This document shows, piece by piece, positions 49,075 to 62,000 of a stretch of 64,000 bases of DNA (position 1 is its first letter; each line of letters starts with the position of its first letter). The position numbers and the translations under genes are program-made. The notes under the pieces are model-generated. The model searched no databases. It was not told the origin of the DNA and was given only the letters and a program-made list of their open reading frames with translations. The DNA is from Viscum album (Eukaryota > Streptophyta > Magnoliopsida > Santalales > Viscaceae): positions 945,487,195 through 945,551,194 of the forward strand of contig OY728120.1 in NCBI GenBank assembly GCA_963277665.1, in the 5' to 3' direction.

Positions 49075-51266
49075 ATATTTTATTTAATATGATTTATATA
49101 AGGTTCTATACGCATTTACACTTAATATATGAGATATTAAGTGAAAAAATAGACTATACAATAATTAAAAAAATAATATTAATTGATAATTTGCTAATTA
49201 TTATCGAGTAATAGTCATTTAATAAGAACTAGTACTCCGCCCGTGCATTCGCATGACAGTATAAATTAATTGTTATTATAAATAGTAGAATACCATTTTT
49301 GGATTATATTTTCATAATAATATTGAAAATATTTGAAAAAAATGACATACATAATCAAGGAATAAAACTGATATGTTAATAATTTTAGGACTGAAGGTTT
49401 GGATAGTGTTGTCTGTTTGTAGTATTAATCGAGCATTTGGTATAGTGTTCATTATCAAGGATTGATGATATATCATGAAAAACCAATATTTTGTTACATG
49501 AAAAATGGTGTATATTCCAACCAGAAAATGAAATAGTCAACAACAACTGCCATTCAAGCTGGTGGTTTGGTGTTAAAAGTGATATGTTATTAATATAACA
49601 GCTACTGATAGGTTATTAATATATGAAGAGGAACATAAAAAATAAATAAATTGTAGTCATTATGTAATCATCACAGAAATAAAATATCCTATAGGTCAGG
49701 ATGTGGCAACATTCCAATGTTCTAAAACTCTAGTGGACTAATACAGGAAAAATCTATCCAAAGAAGGATTTGAAATCATAAGGGATTATTGATAGGAAAT
49801 CACTAAATACCGCATAATACAAACTATGAGGAATTACTAATTCCAGAACATAGCTCAAAATGTCTAAAATGATCCCCTTCTATGATTAAAATTAATTACA
49901 GTTATCAAGATAAATGAAATAGGAACCAACAATTACAGTCAGAATTTGATACTTAAGGATAGATAACATTACTGTTTTTTGGGAATAAGGCATAGCACGT
50001 ACATGTGGTCATAGGTTGATGTGATTAGGAACCGAGATTTAGTTGGGATAGTCTAAAATTGAGCACTCATCCTTAGCATGTACCACTACTCAGAGGTGGA
50101 TCCCACACTTGATGAAGCAGCCAACAAATCTAGTGGAGGTGGGACATCATTATAGACCTTGGATGATGAAATTGTCAAAATTATACAAAACCCAGCAATG
50201 AAAAGGCAATTCCCTGCACATGGATTATGCATTGGAGTCAACATATCAGCATCCAACTAGTAGACAGCTATTTTGATCCCTGAATTTGTAAAATGTAATG
50301 ATTATTTGAAAAATGAATACGCAAATTCAAAAAACAAAAAGTTGAATGGAATAAAAATTGCTATGAAGAAAATGCATATGAAACAGTGTTTTAATGATAC
50401 AATGAAAATGATATTGAAGAAAAACATTATTTTCCACTCCAATTAGGTAATGAAATTAAAAGACAATGAGGAATAAAAAAAATCTACAAGGGTTGTTATG
50501 TTTACAACTTGCCTAAATAGAGACCAATCCTGGTTAAGAGGAGGGGATTCCATATATCATTTACCTGAATAGAGATAGTCACCCATGCTAAGAATCATGT
50601 AAATAGAGCCTTAAACCGCTCCATAAAACCTGAAAACATGAAAAAAAATAGATTAGGACATATTAAATGTTGATGTTCCTTAAATTAATGTCAAGAGTGT
50701 TGTGTTGTTGGATTTAAAGATCATCTAAATATATTCAAACAATGGGTAAGCAGCAGAGCTGACAGGTTTGTTTTCATTGATTAGAGACATTCACCCATGC
50801 TAAGCAGCTTTAACAAAGAGCTCTCAACCACTTTAGAAGACCTGGAAACATATTATTAAATAAAAAAAATATGAAGACAGATTGAATCTTGGTGTAGTAT
50901 GAGATTAAATATCACCATTGTATTCAACTAAAAAGTTGTATAAATAATAAGTGCATGTTGAATATGAAAAGAAAAATAAGTGCATACATATTCAAAAATC
51001 CAAAAATTTCCTTACTATATGGTTGCAATCATCCCTCCTTGTGTTTATTGGGTGATATTCACTATTTATCCCATATGCATTTGGAGAACCCAATGAAAAG
51101 TTTTTTCAATCATGGTTATGAAATGAGAGGAAAAATTTCCTTTGTTATTGCATGGTAAACATTGAAGGTAAAAGAAAACATCTTATAATGACCATATTTG
51201 TTGTACTTATTAAATTCTCTATTGACAATATGAAAACATTTCTAGAAAAAAAAGTTGTTTTAATAC

Positions 51267-51352
51267 CTATTATTTTAGTTGTGGGAAATATTTATAGTGG
51301 TTTACTAATAGGTAATATTCTAGGAGTTGATCACCTCATCCTATATGTTAAC
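51267..51352 (-). other. Degraded H2 copy of the H1 exon cassette
   Basis: This is the counterpart of 14539-14628 on the minus strand, with the acceptor (ATGTGCAG) and donor (GTATTA) still visible but stops within. It shows that the cassette was present before H1 and H2 separated. Confidence 0.6.
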
Positions 51353-53169
51353 CTGCACATACAGTAATGTTTCAGAATAACACATAATTTCATTGACTAA
51401 AAGGGAAACATTGAAATAATCAATCCATAAATATGTAGAAGATATATGTAGAAACACCATTTTTTTCACAATTTGAATACACTTAAATAAGAAAAATTCA
51501 TAAATATCTTTGTATAAGTAATAATGAAGAACTTACATATAACTAATATGGAATCAGTTAAGATTCAACAACCTATAAGATATTCTGTAAACTTAAGTCC
51601 AATTTGAATGCAGGTTCACCAGCATGTCACTTCCAAGAACATCATTGACATGCTATGTATAACAATATAGATAAGTCAGTGGGGATGGAGACATATCAAA
51701 TACATTTGTTTCCACTGAAATACATTCCTTGAAAACTGATTTTCTAGGAGAAGATTCATATTTCCCAAAACATTATGGTTGGCATCCCCATAATGCCCAA
51801 AAGATCCACCCTTAATAAAAGATAAATCAATTTCTAGAAAGAATGACAACTCACAAACACATAAAGTCAGTATGCAGTACAACAACATGAAAATAATAAC
51901 TTAATCAAACATCAGTTTTTACTAAGAGTAGAAGACCATAATTGATGAATCATAAAATTAGATGGTAGTAATAAAAGATTCCAGTAATCAGTCAAGGAGC
52001 TAAAGGAGAAAGCTGGAGAGTTGAAAGGGGTGAAAGAAAACTTACAAACCAAGTAACGTTCTTGTGTAGTATTGACACGTCTTCTATTTTTTCTCTTGCT
52101 TTATTGGTCTATAGGCTGAGACATACTACTGTATGTCAAGTTTGGGCAGACAACTCAATTGGGACCCTGAGTTAGTGACCTGGAGAATGTAGAACAAAGT
52201 AGAAAATTGAGCATCTCTACAGGCAGGTATATGGGACATGGACAGGGGCTGAAGCTAATACAAAAAAGGTATGCTTTTAGGTTTTATCGGTTGGTTTCAT
52301 AATGGATTTGTTCATGGAAAATTGTAAATCATTCTATCATTTGGTTGTATTGTAGGGGAAACGGTATTTCAATCCATTGTTTGGATGGAAAGAAAATCAG
52401 TAAGGCCGGTGATTTAAAAAAACATTAGAATAGAAAATGACACCTCAAGGGGTGTGTGTCCTGTTTCTTAATGGTAGGAATGAAACTAAAAAGACCATTA
52501 TGCAGCTCTATTTTAACTTGGGAGTATAAGTGTTATTGAACACAGTTTCTTGGAAAGAAAATAGACAACTATTATTTACCCATTCCATTTCATTCTATTC
52601 TGATCCTATGAACCAGATGGGTTGTTTGATCTCTTTTCCCAATTCTTTTTCTGTACTATAACTTTTAATCATGCGGTTGGCTATTATTTACACATTTCAT
52701 TTCACTCCCTATGATTCCATGCCAAACAGGCCTTTAGATATATTTTCTCAATCTGTTGTGTACTCTTTACCTTTAATCCAACACTGGTTGGATATAACTT
52801 ACCCTTTTTGATTAGATTAATTGGTATCCAGGTTTTAGTTTTATTGTATGAATAAATTTTCAAAATAAACATTTGGGAAGTTCAATACACCCAAGAATAG
52901 GAGTTAGAATTTGATTTTTGTTTGTTTTCTTTTCGTTTCCCCCAATAATTCTATTTTATTAATTTTTCTATCTAAGGATCTGTTTGACATCACTTATCAA
53001 AAATTGATTATAGAACTTATCATTTATGATAAGTGCTTATGTATAGGTGTTTCCAGATTTCTTAGTTTCCACTTGACAACACTTAAAAAATTATGAAAAA
53101 AATATTTCATAAAGAAAACAAATTATAGAATAAGTTCTTGAATGGACCATTATATGTTGTGAAACTAAC

Positions 53170-53233
53170 CTTGAAAGGACCTTTGTCAGTTCTAAAACTG
53201 ATCCTGGAACATATTTCATCCAAATAGGGAAAC
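53170..53233 (-). pseudogene. Captured beta-galactosidase exon (after the array)
   Basis: The minus strand reads FPIWMKYVPG, then SVLELTKV, up to a donor (TTTCAAG|GTTAG). Plant beta-galactosidases (GH35) have FPVWLKYVPG here, then the TDNGPFK region. It lies directly downstream of the five exon-3 copies, the order seen in the parent gene. It is present once and is not functional. Confidence 0.75.
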
Positions 53234-54928
53234 CCATGTACTTTGTAAAGAAATAAAAAACAATCAATGTTTTTTAATACAAACTCATTAATATATTGTA
53301 CATACTAAAAACCATCAAAGTTACCCAAAATGTTGTTGGGCACAGACATAAGGCCCGATTCTGAGATGAATTTCTAGACCTGATTGCTTCTCCAGCTTGA
53401 CAAATCTGACCAAATAATATCTCTATTCTAAATATTATTGCTTGAAAAGAAAATATACAATAGTTGAAACAAATATACATATCAAAAGGTACATGAAACA
53501 CTAATTTCATGGAATATACAGAATAATGTGTCAAACAAATATTGATGTCAAACAACAAAACAATAAATGAAACCCATGTACTTTGTAATGAAATAAAAAC
53601 AATCAATGTTTTTGAATACAAACTCATTAATATGTTGTACATACTAAAAACCATCGAAATTACCCAAAATGTCATTGGGCACAGACATAAGGCCCGATTC
53701 TGAGATGAATGTCTAGACCTGATTGCTTTTCCAGATTGACGAATCTGACCAAATAATATCTCCCTTCTAAATAGTATTTCTTGCAAAGAAAACAGACAAC
53801 AGTTGAAAAAAATATACATATCAAAAGGTACATGAAACACTAATTTCCTAGAATATACAGGATAATGTATCAAACAAATATTGATGTCAAACAACAAAAC
53901 AATGAATAAAACCCTTGTACTTTGTAAAGAAATAAAAAACAATCAATGTTTTTGAATTCAAACTCATTGATATATTGTACATACTAAAAACCATCTAAAT
54001 TAACGAAAATGTCATTGGGCACATACATAAGGCCCAATTCTGAGATGAATGTCTAGACCCGATTGCTTCTCCAGATTGACGAATCTGAACAAATAATATC
54101 TCCCTTCAAAATAGTATTGCCTTTAAAGAAAACAGACAACAGTTGAAAAAAATATACATATCAAAAGGTACATGAAACACGAATTTCCTGGTATATACAG
54201 AATAATGTATCAAACAAATATTGATGTCAAGCAACAAAACAATAATTGAGACCCATGTACTTTGTAAAGAAATAAAAACAATCAATGTTTTTTAATACAA
54301 ACTCATTAATATGTTGTACATAGTAAAACCGTCAAAATTATCCAAAATGTCATTGGGCACAGATATAAGGCCTGATTCTGAGATGAATGTCTAGACCTGA
54401 TTGCTTTTCTAGATTGACGAATCCGACCAAATAATATCTCCCTTCTAAATAGTATTGCTTGTAAAGAAAACAGACAGCATTTGAAACAAATATGCATATC
54501 AAAAGGTACATAAACACTAATTTCCTGGAATATACATGATAATGTATCACAAAAATATTGATTTCAAACAAAAAAAAACAATAAATGTAACCCCTTTACT
54601 TTGTAAAGAAATAAAAAACAATCAATTTTTTTAATGCAAACTCATTAATATATTGTACATACTAAAAACTGTCGAAATTACCCAAAATGTCGTTGGGCAC
54701 AGACATAAGGCTCGATTCTGAGATGAATGTCTAGACCTAATTGCTTCTCCAGCTTTACGAATCTGACAAAATAATATCTCCCTTCTAAATAGTATTGCTT
54801 GCAAATAAAACAGACAACAGTTGAAATAAATATATATATCAAAAGGTACATGAAACACTAATTTTATGGAAGATACAGAATAATGTATCAAAGAAATATT
54901 GATGTAAAACAACAAAACAATAAATGAA
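53231..54928 (-). repeat. Five tandem ~339-bp copies of a captured beta-galactosidase exon 3 with its introns
   Basis: Units begin at 53231, 53571, 53910, 54250 and 54589 (spacings 340, 339, 340, 339). Each holds a ~116-bp exon bounded by an acceptor (TTTGCAAG or similar) and a donor (TTTTGG|GTAAT), for example 53325-53440 and 53664-53779. In the second frame the exon reads [18 protein letters not shown], then [13 protein letters not shown], then QxHFG. GH35 beta-galactosidases have a near-identical block ending IGPYVCAEWNFGG. These enzymes remove terminal beta-galactosyl residues, for example from cell-wall pectin. In every copy the Glu-Trp of that motif is changed to Gln plus a stop, Gln or Arg. 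The unit joins the intron before exon 3 to the first bases of exon 4. Confidence 0.85.
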
Positions 54929-55407
54929 AAATTATGAAAATGTAAATAGAAATAATAGTTAGATTCAATTAACTTGAATCATTGATACCATTACATTGTA
55001 AAGTAGGAGATGGTGATAATGATACCTTAATCAAAGTAGACATGTAAATTCATTCAACGCTGTTTTAATAGTCATGTAACGTAGATTAAAAGTAAATATC
55101 GAGAATAATATTTCATTTGGAAGAACATCCATAAAATAATCCAAAGGTACTTACTTCCTGAGGATTGTTGCAGGAGCAGAAGAAGTTAATAATAAATAAT
55201 GGCTAGTTGTATGCACGTGTTGACAGAGTCAGCAACCTAGGTGAAGAGAAAGATCAGGTGGGTTCTGAGAGAAAGTAGATAGATGCACATATAGATGCAG
55301 GTACCTAGATACTCCCATGGTGGGTCGCGACAGATGAGGAAACCCTCAGATGAAGGGAATATCAAAGAATTCTTCAGATATGCGAGTAGTAATGTGAGAG
55401 GGTGATG

Positions 55408-55665
55408 TTAATCTAGAAAGTTGAGACAGTTTATGGGGGTCGCGACGGATCCGTGGTTCTGTATGGGAGATGATGATTGAAGAGGAAACAAAGATGGAAG
55501 AGTGATCCATGATTCTATATGGAGGAGTGATCTTCGATTGAAGAGGAAACCTAAATGGAGGTGATCTACGATTGAATATGGATCTGTGATTCTGGAAGGA
55601 GGTGATTGAAGAGTGGTCCGAGATTGAAGAGGAAACCTTGCTGGAGGTGAGTTCGGATAGAACAT
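55408..55665 (-). CDS. Pro/Ser-rich ORF near the H2 5' end
   Basis: An 85-codon open frame just inside the 5' end is built from imperfect repeats of a TTGAAGAGGAAACC-type word (plus strand). It gives PLQSRTTLQSPPSR-like segments. It has no domain and is probably leader repeat rather than a gene. Confidence 0.25.
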   Translation of the reverse strand: MFYPNSPPARFPLQSRTTLQSPPSRITDPYSIVDHLHLGFLFNRRSLLHIESWITLPSLFPLQSSSPIQNHGSVATPINCLNFLD

Positions 55666-55786
55666 GGGAGTGAGGACTTCATGTTTAGGGGTTCCATGAT
55701 AATGGTGGTCAGATTGAAAAAATAGAGTTGACGTGGCTGCATGCTAAGGTGACACAGTCGCTGGAGAATGACAACTTTAGTATAGA

Positions 55787-57300
55787 TAATAGATTGATTT
55801 CATTAAAATGCTTAAAAACTGGAAAATATTGGTATACCAAACATGTTAATCTAGTTCAATTTAAGATAGAATAAAATAACAAATACCAAATGAAATGTGA
55901 TCATTTAATAATGAAGATAAAAAAGTAAACCTTGCTCGTTGAAAAAAAGAACAATAGGAATTGAACATTTATGCATAGGAAAAAACAACCAAAACAACTC
56001 ATACCTACACATTGAATCCAAATTCAAAAACTATCATGTAAAACTCAATAATCACATGATTATTGATGTATTATTAACCCCTTGAGTTCTAAAAAATATT
56101 AAATTGATGAGTTCTTAACCATAAATCAAATCAAGATGACGAATTAGTTGGTAAAAAAAACAACAGGATCAAACCTCCTTGAGCCATAAATTATATGTCT
56201 CTTATGCTTATCCTCCTCCATGCTTGTAAATCGAAAACATTCATTCCATAATCCCATGTATAGTCATCATGATTTATATTCTTCACTACATGAGGATGAT
56301 AAAAATTAATGTATGGTTAATAGGATAATTGCATGTGGATGTAGAAACTAACATTGTTAAATATAGTGAAGGATTTCAAGGTACCAACTTCAACTAAACC
56401 AACAATGTCCCATGAAAAAACTTGTTCTTTGATGAGAACCTGTCTTCTAAAATCAATAGGGTCCACACATATGTTACCACAGAAAGGAAAAAATCCCAGT
56501 AAGTGGACATCTGAGATAAATTAATCAAAAAATCTAGTATGAATTTACACATAAAACTAAGAACAAAGCAATGAGAGGTTTCTACCAAAAAAATCTCAAA
56601 AAAATATTCAGTCTGGAAGATTGAAGGGGCATATATAGGAAGCATTGATATTCCCAACTAAATTTCTAGGTACCTATTTCATTTGATCTGATACCTTCTC
56701 ATAAAAATACTTGTTTTCCAATGCGAACCCAACTCCTGAAATCAAAAGAATTCAAACATCAGAAGACAAACAAAAAAACAATATCATTACCTTTACATAA
56801 GTGACCATACATTGAGACACAATTCCATTAATAAATTGAATATGGGTTTATAGTCATGGTCATTGGTGCACCTACACTAATTCTACTAATCGAAGTGTTT
56901 TCTAGCTCAACACAGCTTCCTCATCTGGAATCGATCTCTTCATATCACTAAAAAAATTCATTTGACTAATAGCTCCAAAATTTTAAACATGAAAACCATT
57001 TCTATTAACTGGAATTTACCGTAATGATTCCCAAGAATAATCTTCAAAAAAATTGGCTGCAACCAACTAAATTGATCACAAAAAACCAGTGAAATGACTT
57101 AAGGAAATCATCTTAATTCCTTTATAGTGCAATAAAATCATAATAATTACCCAATTAAGATCCTACAAATTCTCTAAAAAATGAAATAAATTCATGGATC
57201 TAGAACCACAGAATCAAAATCAATGCAGAAGAAGATTCTAACAGTCCAGTGGTTTACTTCAGATGAGATGACAAATGATAGGGAAGGAGGGATACCTTAA
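55787..57300 (-). mobile_element. Helitron fragment H3 (5' part), related to H1
   Basis: The reverse complement follows H1 from about 12045 to 12800. It shares a segment with TGTAAACCAC, then GAGAATTTGTAGGATCTTAA, later AGAGATCGATTC and GATGAGGAAGCTG, and finally AACAACCAAAACAAC (as read on plus). It is cut on the right by the CACTA end at 57313 and on the left by H2. Confidence 0.7.
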
Positions 57301-57312
57301 AGGATTCTGATA

Positions 57313-57600
57313 CACTACTACAAAAACGGGCATTAACAGCGCTAAAAATGGGATTTAACAGCGCTAAAAAATCGTTTTAAAGCTCAGCGCTGATAAAGGG
57401 GTACCCCTTTATCAGCGCTGATAAATGATTGTTTTATCAGCACTCCTTTAGCGCGGATAAACTTATCTTTTATCAGTGCTTATTTATCACTAATAAAGGT
57501 GTATTTTATTAGCGCTTTTTTAGCACTGACAAAAGCACGATTTATCAGCGCTAAAAGAGCGTTGATAAATTCCCTCTCTGCTGCTCCGATAAATCTGCAG
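57313..57600 (+). mobile_element. CACTA left terminus with AGCGCTGATAAA subterminal repeats
   Basis: CACTACTACAAAAACGGGC is a typical plant CACTA end. It is followed by about ten copies of AGCGCT, TTTATCAGCGCT and the reverse, in both orientations, which would bind the TNP proteins. The element runs to the right, and its right end is not in the window. It would therefore contain the minisatellite, the 183-bp satellite and the Ulp1-like gene. Confidence 0.8.
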
Positions 57601-57792
57601 CAGCACACCCAAACACCTGCAAAAAAAACAACATCTCAATAAGACAATTAAAGCAAGTATACCCATACAAAATTAACTCATAAATCATAAGAAAATTAAA
57701 CCAAGTATACCAATACAACAATTATACCTGTACACCATTAACACATAATTTATAAGTTAATAAAGTACTTACAGAAATCAATTCAGAATTCA

Positions 57793-57858
57793 GGGGGTTT
57801 GGGGGCTGTTCAAGGGTTTGGGGTGGCTGTCCAAGGGGGGTAGGGGGTGTCCAGGGGG
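57793..57858 (+). other. Cluster of seven G-runs (G-quadruplex-prone)
   Basis: Seven runs of three to six G lie within about 66 bases of otherwise AT-rich DNA, separated mostly by short loops. The minus strand reads as a Pro-rich open frame (57722-57934). Confidence 0.6.
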
Positions 57859-58439
57859 CTTTCCAGTTCAATCCTAAGGCTCCACATGGGTGTGTTTTAT
57901 CAATACATAAATCTTTGGACTTTTCTCTATCCACTATGCATCATGTTATCAACCTCAAAGAAGTTATAAGGTTTGTACACACACTGAGGTGCACATACTT
58001 GGGGGGGATGAATCTCATTAATAAAACCCCAATATTAAACCTGCAATAGGCTATTGTAAGTGCATGATCAGGCAATATGCATAATCTAGTTGAGAAAGAA
58101 CTGGAATAAAACTAATAAAAAATCATCATTGATCCTCAAATCCATGACCATGATTAAACCCAAATTAATTTTCCAAGTGCTGAACTTTTACCAAGAATTT
58201 CACAAGGATCGTGTCGAAATTATAAAAATATAGTTTGACCAAGTCCTACCCCATCTACATCAAGACACATTGATTCTCAAGTATTAAAGCTTGATCAACC
58301 ATACCTACTTCATCAAATGTTAGGGTTTCTCTGAGTACATCATAGGAACCACACAAAACATATAATATACCATGGTCTCCCCACTATATACATAATTATC
58401 ATTGACCTCAAATATGTGAGTTTTATTTATACTCCATCA

Positions 58440-58935
58440 TGTAAATCCACTTATGGGAGTTTTCTCATCTAGGGAATACCCTCAATAGTATCTCAGACCA
58501 CCCATATGTGTTCTTCCAATTCTGAGGCATAAGACCTACAAGGATCTCATCCCTATACTATGGGAGTACCCTTATTTAGGGAATAATACTAAGAAGCATA
58601 TATTCTTTACCATATGGGAGTATTATCATCCAAATAATAATCTCTAGAAGCATATCAACCCTCCAATATGGGTGTATTCTCATTTGAGGCATAATCTATA
58701 TAATCATCTCAGCCCTCCCCTATGGGATTATTTTTATTTAGTGAATATTCCTGATAAGAATATCATCCCACTATTATGGTTGTATTCTCATTTGGGGAAT
58801 AATAACTATATACATCTCATCCCTCTACTATGAGAGTATTCTCATTTAAGGAATAAGACCCATAAGCATATCCTCCCTCCCAAATGGGAGTATTTTAATC
58901 CAGATATAAGCCCATAAGTATCATAGACCCAAACA
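58440..58935 (+). repeat. 54-bp minisatellite, at least 9 copies
   Basis: The word ATGGGAGTATTCTCAT and variants recur at 58453, 58506, 58560, 58614, 58668, 58722, 58776, 58830 and 58884. The spacing is 53 and then 54 throughout. Units also share AGGGAATAATA and AAGCATATC-like words. The period is a multiple of three, but stops occur in the units. Confidence 0.85.
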
Positions 58936-59019
58936 CATGATCACCCTAGTATACCAGGACAACCATGACTTGATATATATAAGGCCCCTGATAGATCACA
59001 TTCCATGACCCCCCATTTA

Positions 59020-62000
59020 AAAGATTAATGCAATCCGAATGCGTTTGGTCGGATTTCCGTAGGTCAGTTGTTGTTTTCACTTAAAATCATGTCCATTTTA
59101 AACAAAATAGAGACTCTTTGAGTGATAGTGTCCACACTGTGCCTTGGATTGAGGCGGGATTGACTCGTACACGTCACCAAGTACCCTTGGATCGTTCTTA
59201 TAAAAGATAAATGCAATCTGAATGCGTTTGGTCAGATTTTTGTAGGTCAGTTGTTGTTTTCACTTAAAATCTTGTCCATTTAAAAAAATAGAGAACCTTT
59301 GAGTGCTAGAGGCCACACCGTGCCTCGGATTGAGGATGGGTTGACTCATACACATCACCAAGGACCCTTTGATCTTTCTTATAAAAGATCAATGAAATTG
59401 GAATTCGTTTGTTCGGATTTCCGTAGGTCAGTTCTTGTTTTCAATTAAAATCGTGTCCACTTTAAACAAAATAGAGACCCTTTGAGTGATAGCGATCACA
59501 CCGTGCCTCAGATTGAGGCGGGATTGACTCATACACGTCACCAAGGACCCTTGGATCATTCTTATAAAAGATCAATGCAATCTGAATGCATTTGGTCAGA
59601 TTTCTGTAGGTCAGTTGTTGTTTTCACTTAAAATCTTGACCATTTTAAACAAAATAGAGACCCTTTGAGTGATAGCGGCCACACTGTGCCTCAGATTAAG
59701 GCAGGGTTGACTCGTACACATCACCAAGGACCCTTGGATTTTTCTTATAAAATATCAATGCAATCTGAATGCGTTTGGTTGGATTTCCGTAGGTCAGTTG
59801 TTGTTTTCAATTAAAATCGTGTCCACTTTAAACAAAATAGAGACCCTTTGAGTGATAGCGGCCACATCATGCCTCAGATTGAGGCGGGGTTGACTCGTAC
59901 ACATCACCAAGGACCCTTGTATCATTATTATAAATTATAAAATCAATACGAATGTGTTTGGTTGGATTTCCGTAGGTCAGTTTTTGTTTTCACTTAAAAT
60001 CTTGTCCATTTTAAACAAAATAGAGACCCTTTGAGTGCTAGCGGACACACTGTGCCTCATATTGAGGCGAGGTAGACTCGTACACATCACCAAGGACCCT
60101 TGGATCGTTCTTATAAAATATAAATGCAATCCGTATGTGTTTGGTCAGATTTTCATATGTCAGTTGTTGTTTTCACTTAAAATCTTGCCCATTTTAAACA
60201 AAATAGAGACCCTTTGAGTGCTAGCGGCCACACCTTTCCTCAAATTGAGGCAGGGTTGACTCTTACACATCACCAAGGACCCTAGGATCATTATCATAAA
60301 AGCTAAATGCAATCCGAATGCGTTTGGTCAGATTTCTGTAGGTCATTTGTTGTTTTCAATTAACATCGTGTCCACTTTAAACAAAATAGAGACCCTTTGA
60401 GTGATAGCGGTCACATAGTGCCTCGGATTGAGGCGGGGTTGACTCTTACGAATCATCAAGGACCCTTGGATCTTTATTATAAAAGATCAGTTCAATCCGA
60501 ATGTGTTTGGTCAGATTTCCGTAGGTCAGTTGTTGTTTTCAATTAAAATTGTGTCCACTTTAAACAAAATAGAGACTCTTTGAATGATAGAGGTCACACC
60601 GTGCCTTGGATTGAGGCAAGGTTGACTCGTAAACATCACCAAGGACCCGTGTATCGTTCTTATAAAAGATCAATTCAATCTGAATGCGTTTGGTCGGATT
60701 TACGAAGGTCAGTTGTTGTTTTCAATTAAAATCGTGTCCACTTTAAACAAAATAGAGACCCTTTGAGTGATAGCAGCCACAACGTGCCTCGTATTGAGGA
60801 TGGGTTGACTCAAACACATCACCAAGGACCCTTTGATCGTTCTTATAAATGATCAATGCAATCCGAATGCGTTTGGTTGGATTTCCCTAGGTCAGTTGTT
60901 GTTTTCACTTAGAATCTTGTCCATTTAAAACAAAATAGAGACCCTTTGAGTGCTAGCGGCCACACCGCACCTCATATTGAGGTGGTGTTGACTCATACAT
61001 GTCACCAATGACCCTTGGATCATTCTTATAAAAGATAAATGCAATCTGAATGGGTTTGGTCAGATTTTCGTAGGTCAGTTGTTGTTTTCACTTAAAATCT
61101 TGTCCACATTAAACAAAATAGAGACCATTTGAGTGCTAGCGGCCACACCGTGCCTCGGATTGAGACGAGGTTGACTCTTACACGACACCAAGGACCCTTG
61201 GATCGTTCTTATAAAAGATAAATTCAATCTGAATGAGTTTGGTCAGATTTCCATAGGTCAGTTGTTGTTTTCACTTAAAATCTTGTCCATTTCAAACAAA
61301 ATAGAGACCCTTTGAGTGTTAGCGGCCACACTGTGCCTCATATTGAGGAAGGGTTGACTCATAAACATCAAGAATGACCCTTGGATAATTATTATCAAAG
61401 ATCAATGCAATCCGAATGCGTTGGGTCAGATTTCCGTAGGTTTGTTGTTGTTTTCACTTAAAATCTCATCCATTTTAAACAAAATAGAGACCCTTTGAGT
61501 GCTAGAGGCCACACCATGCCTCGTATTGAGTAAAGGTTGACTCCTACATGTCACAAAGGACCCTTGGATCGTTCTTATAAAATATCAATGCAATACGAAT
61601 GCGTTTGGTCGGATTTCCATAGGTTAGTTGTTGTTTTCAATTAAAATCGTGTCCACTTTAAACAAAATAGAGACCCTTTGAGTGATAGCGGTCACACTGT
61701 GCCTCGGATTGAGGAGGGTTTGACTCATACACATCACCAAGGACCCTTGGATCTTTATTATAAAATATAAATTCAATCCGAATGTGTTTGGTCAGATTTT
61801 CGTAGGTCAGTTGTTGTTTTCAATTAAAATTGTGTCCACTTTAAACAAAATAGAGACCCTTTGAGTGATAGCAGCCACACCGTGCCTCGGATTGAGGCGG
61901 GGTTGACTTTTACACATCACCAAGTACCCTTTTATAGTTTTTATAAAATATCAATTCAATACGAATGCGTTTGGTCGGATTTACGTAGGTCATTTGTTGT

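Larger units (their letters stand above)
49229..55786 (-). mobile_element. Helitron H2, 6.6 kb, same family as H1
   Basis: On the minus strand the element starts TCTATACTAAAGTTG at 55786 (preceded by A). It ends with TGCGAATGCACGGGCGGAG followed by TACTAG at 49229 (followed by T). Both ends match H1 closely, including the AATGGTATTCTACTATT approach to the 3' end. Interior segments also match H1 (for example around 50700-50760 and 51267-51352). No helicase gene is seen. It carries beta-galactosidase exon 3 as five tandem copies and the following exon once. Confidence 0.85.

Noticed and set aside
53274..53942. 222-codon minus-strand open frame as a membrane protein
   Set aside because: It runs through introns of the tandem beta-galactosidase units in the wrong frame. 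Its hydrophobic repeats come from the 339-bp period being a multiple of three.
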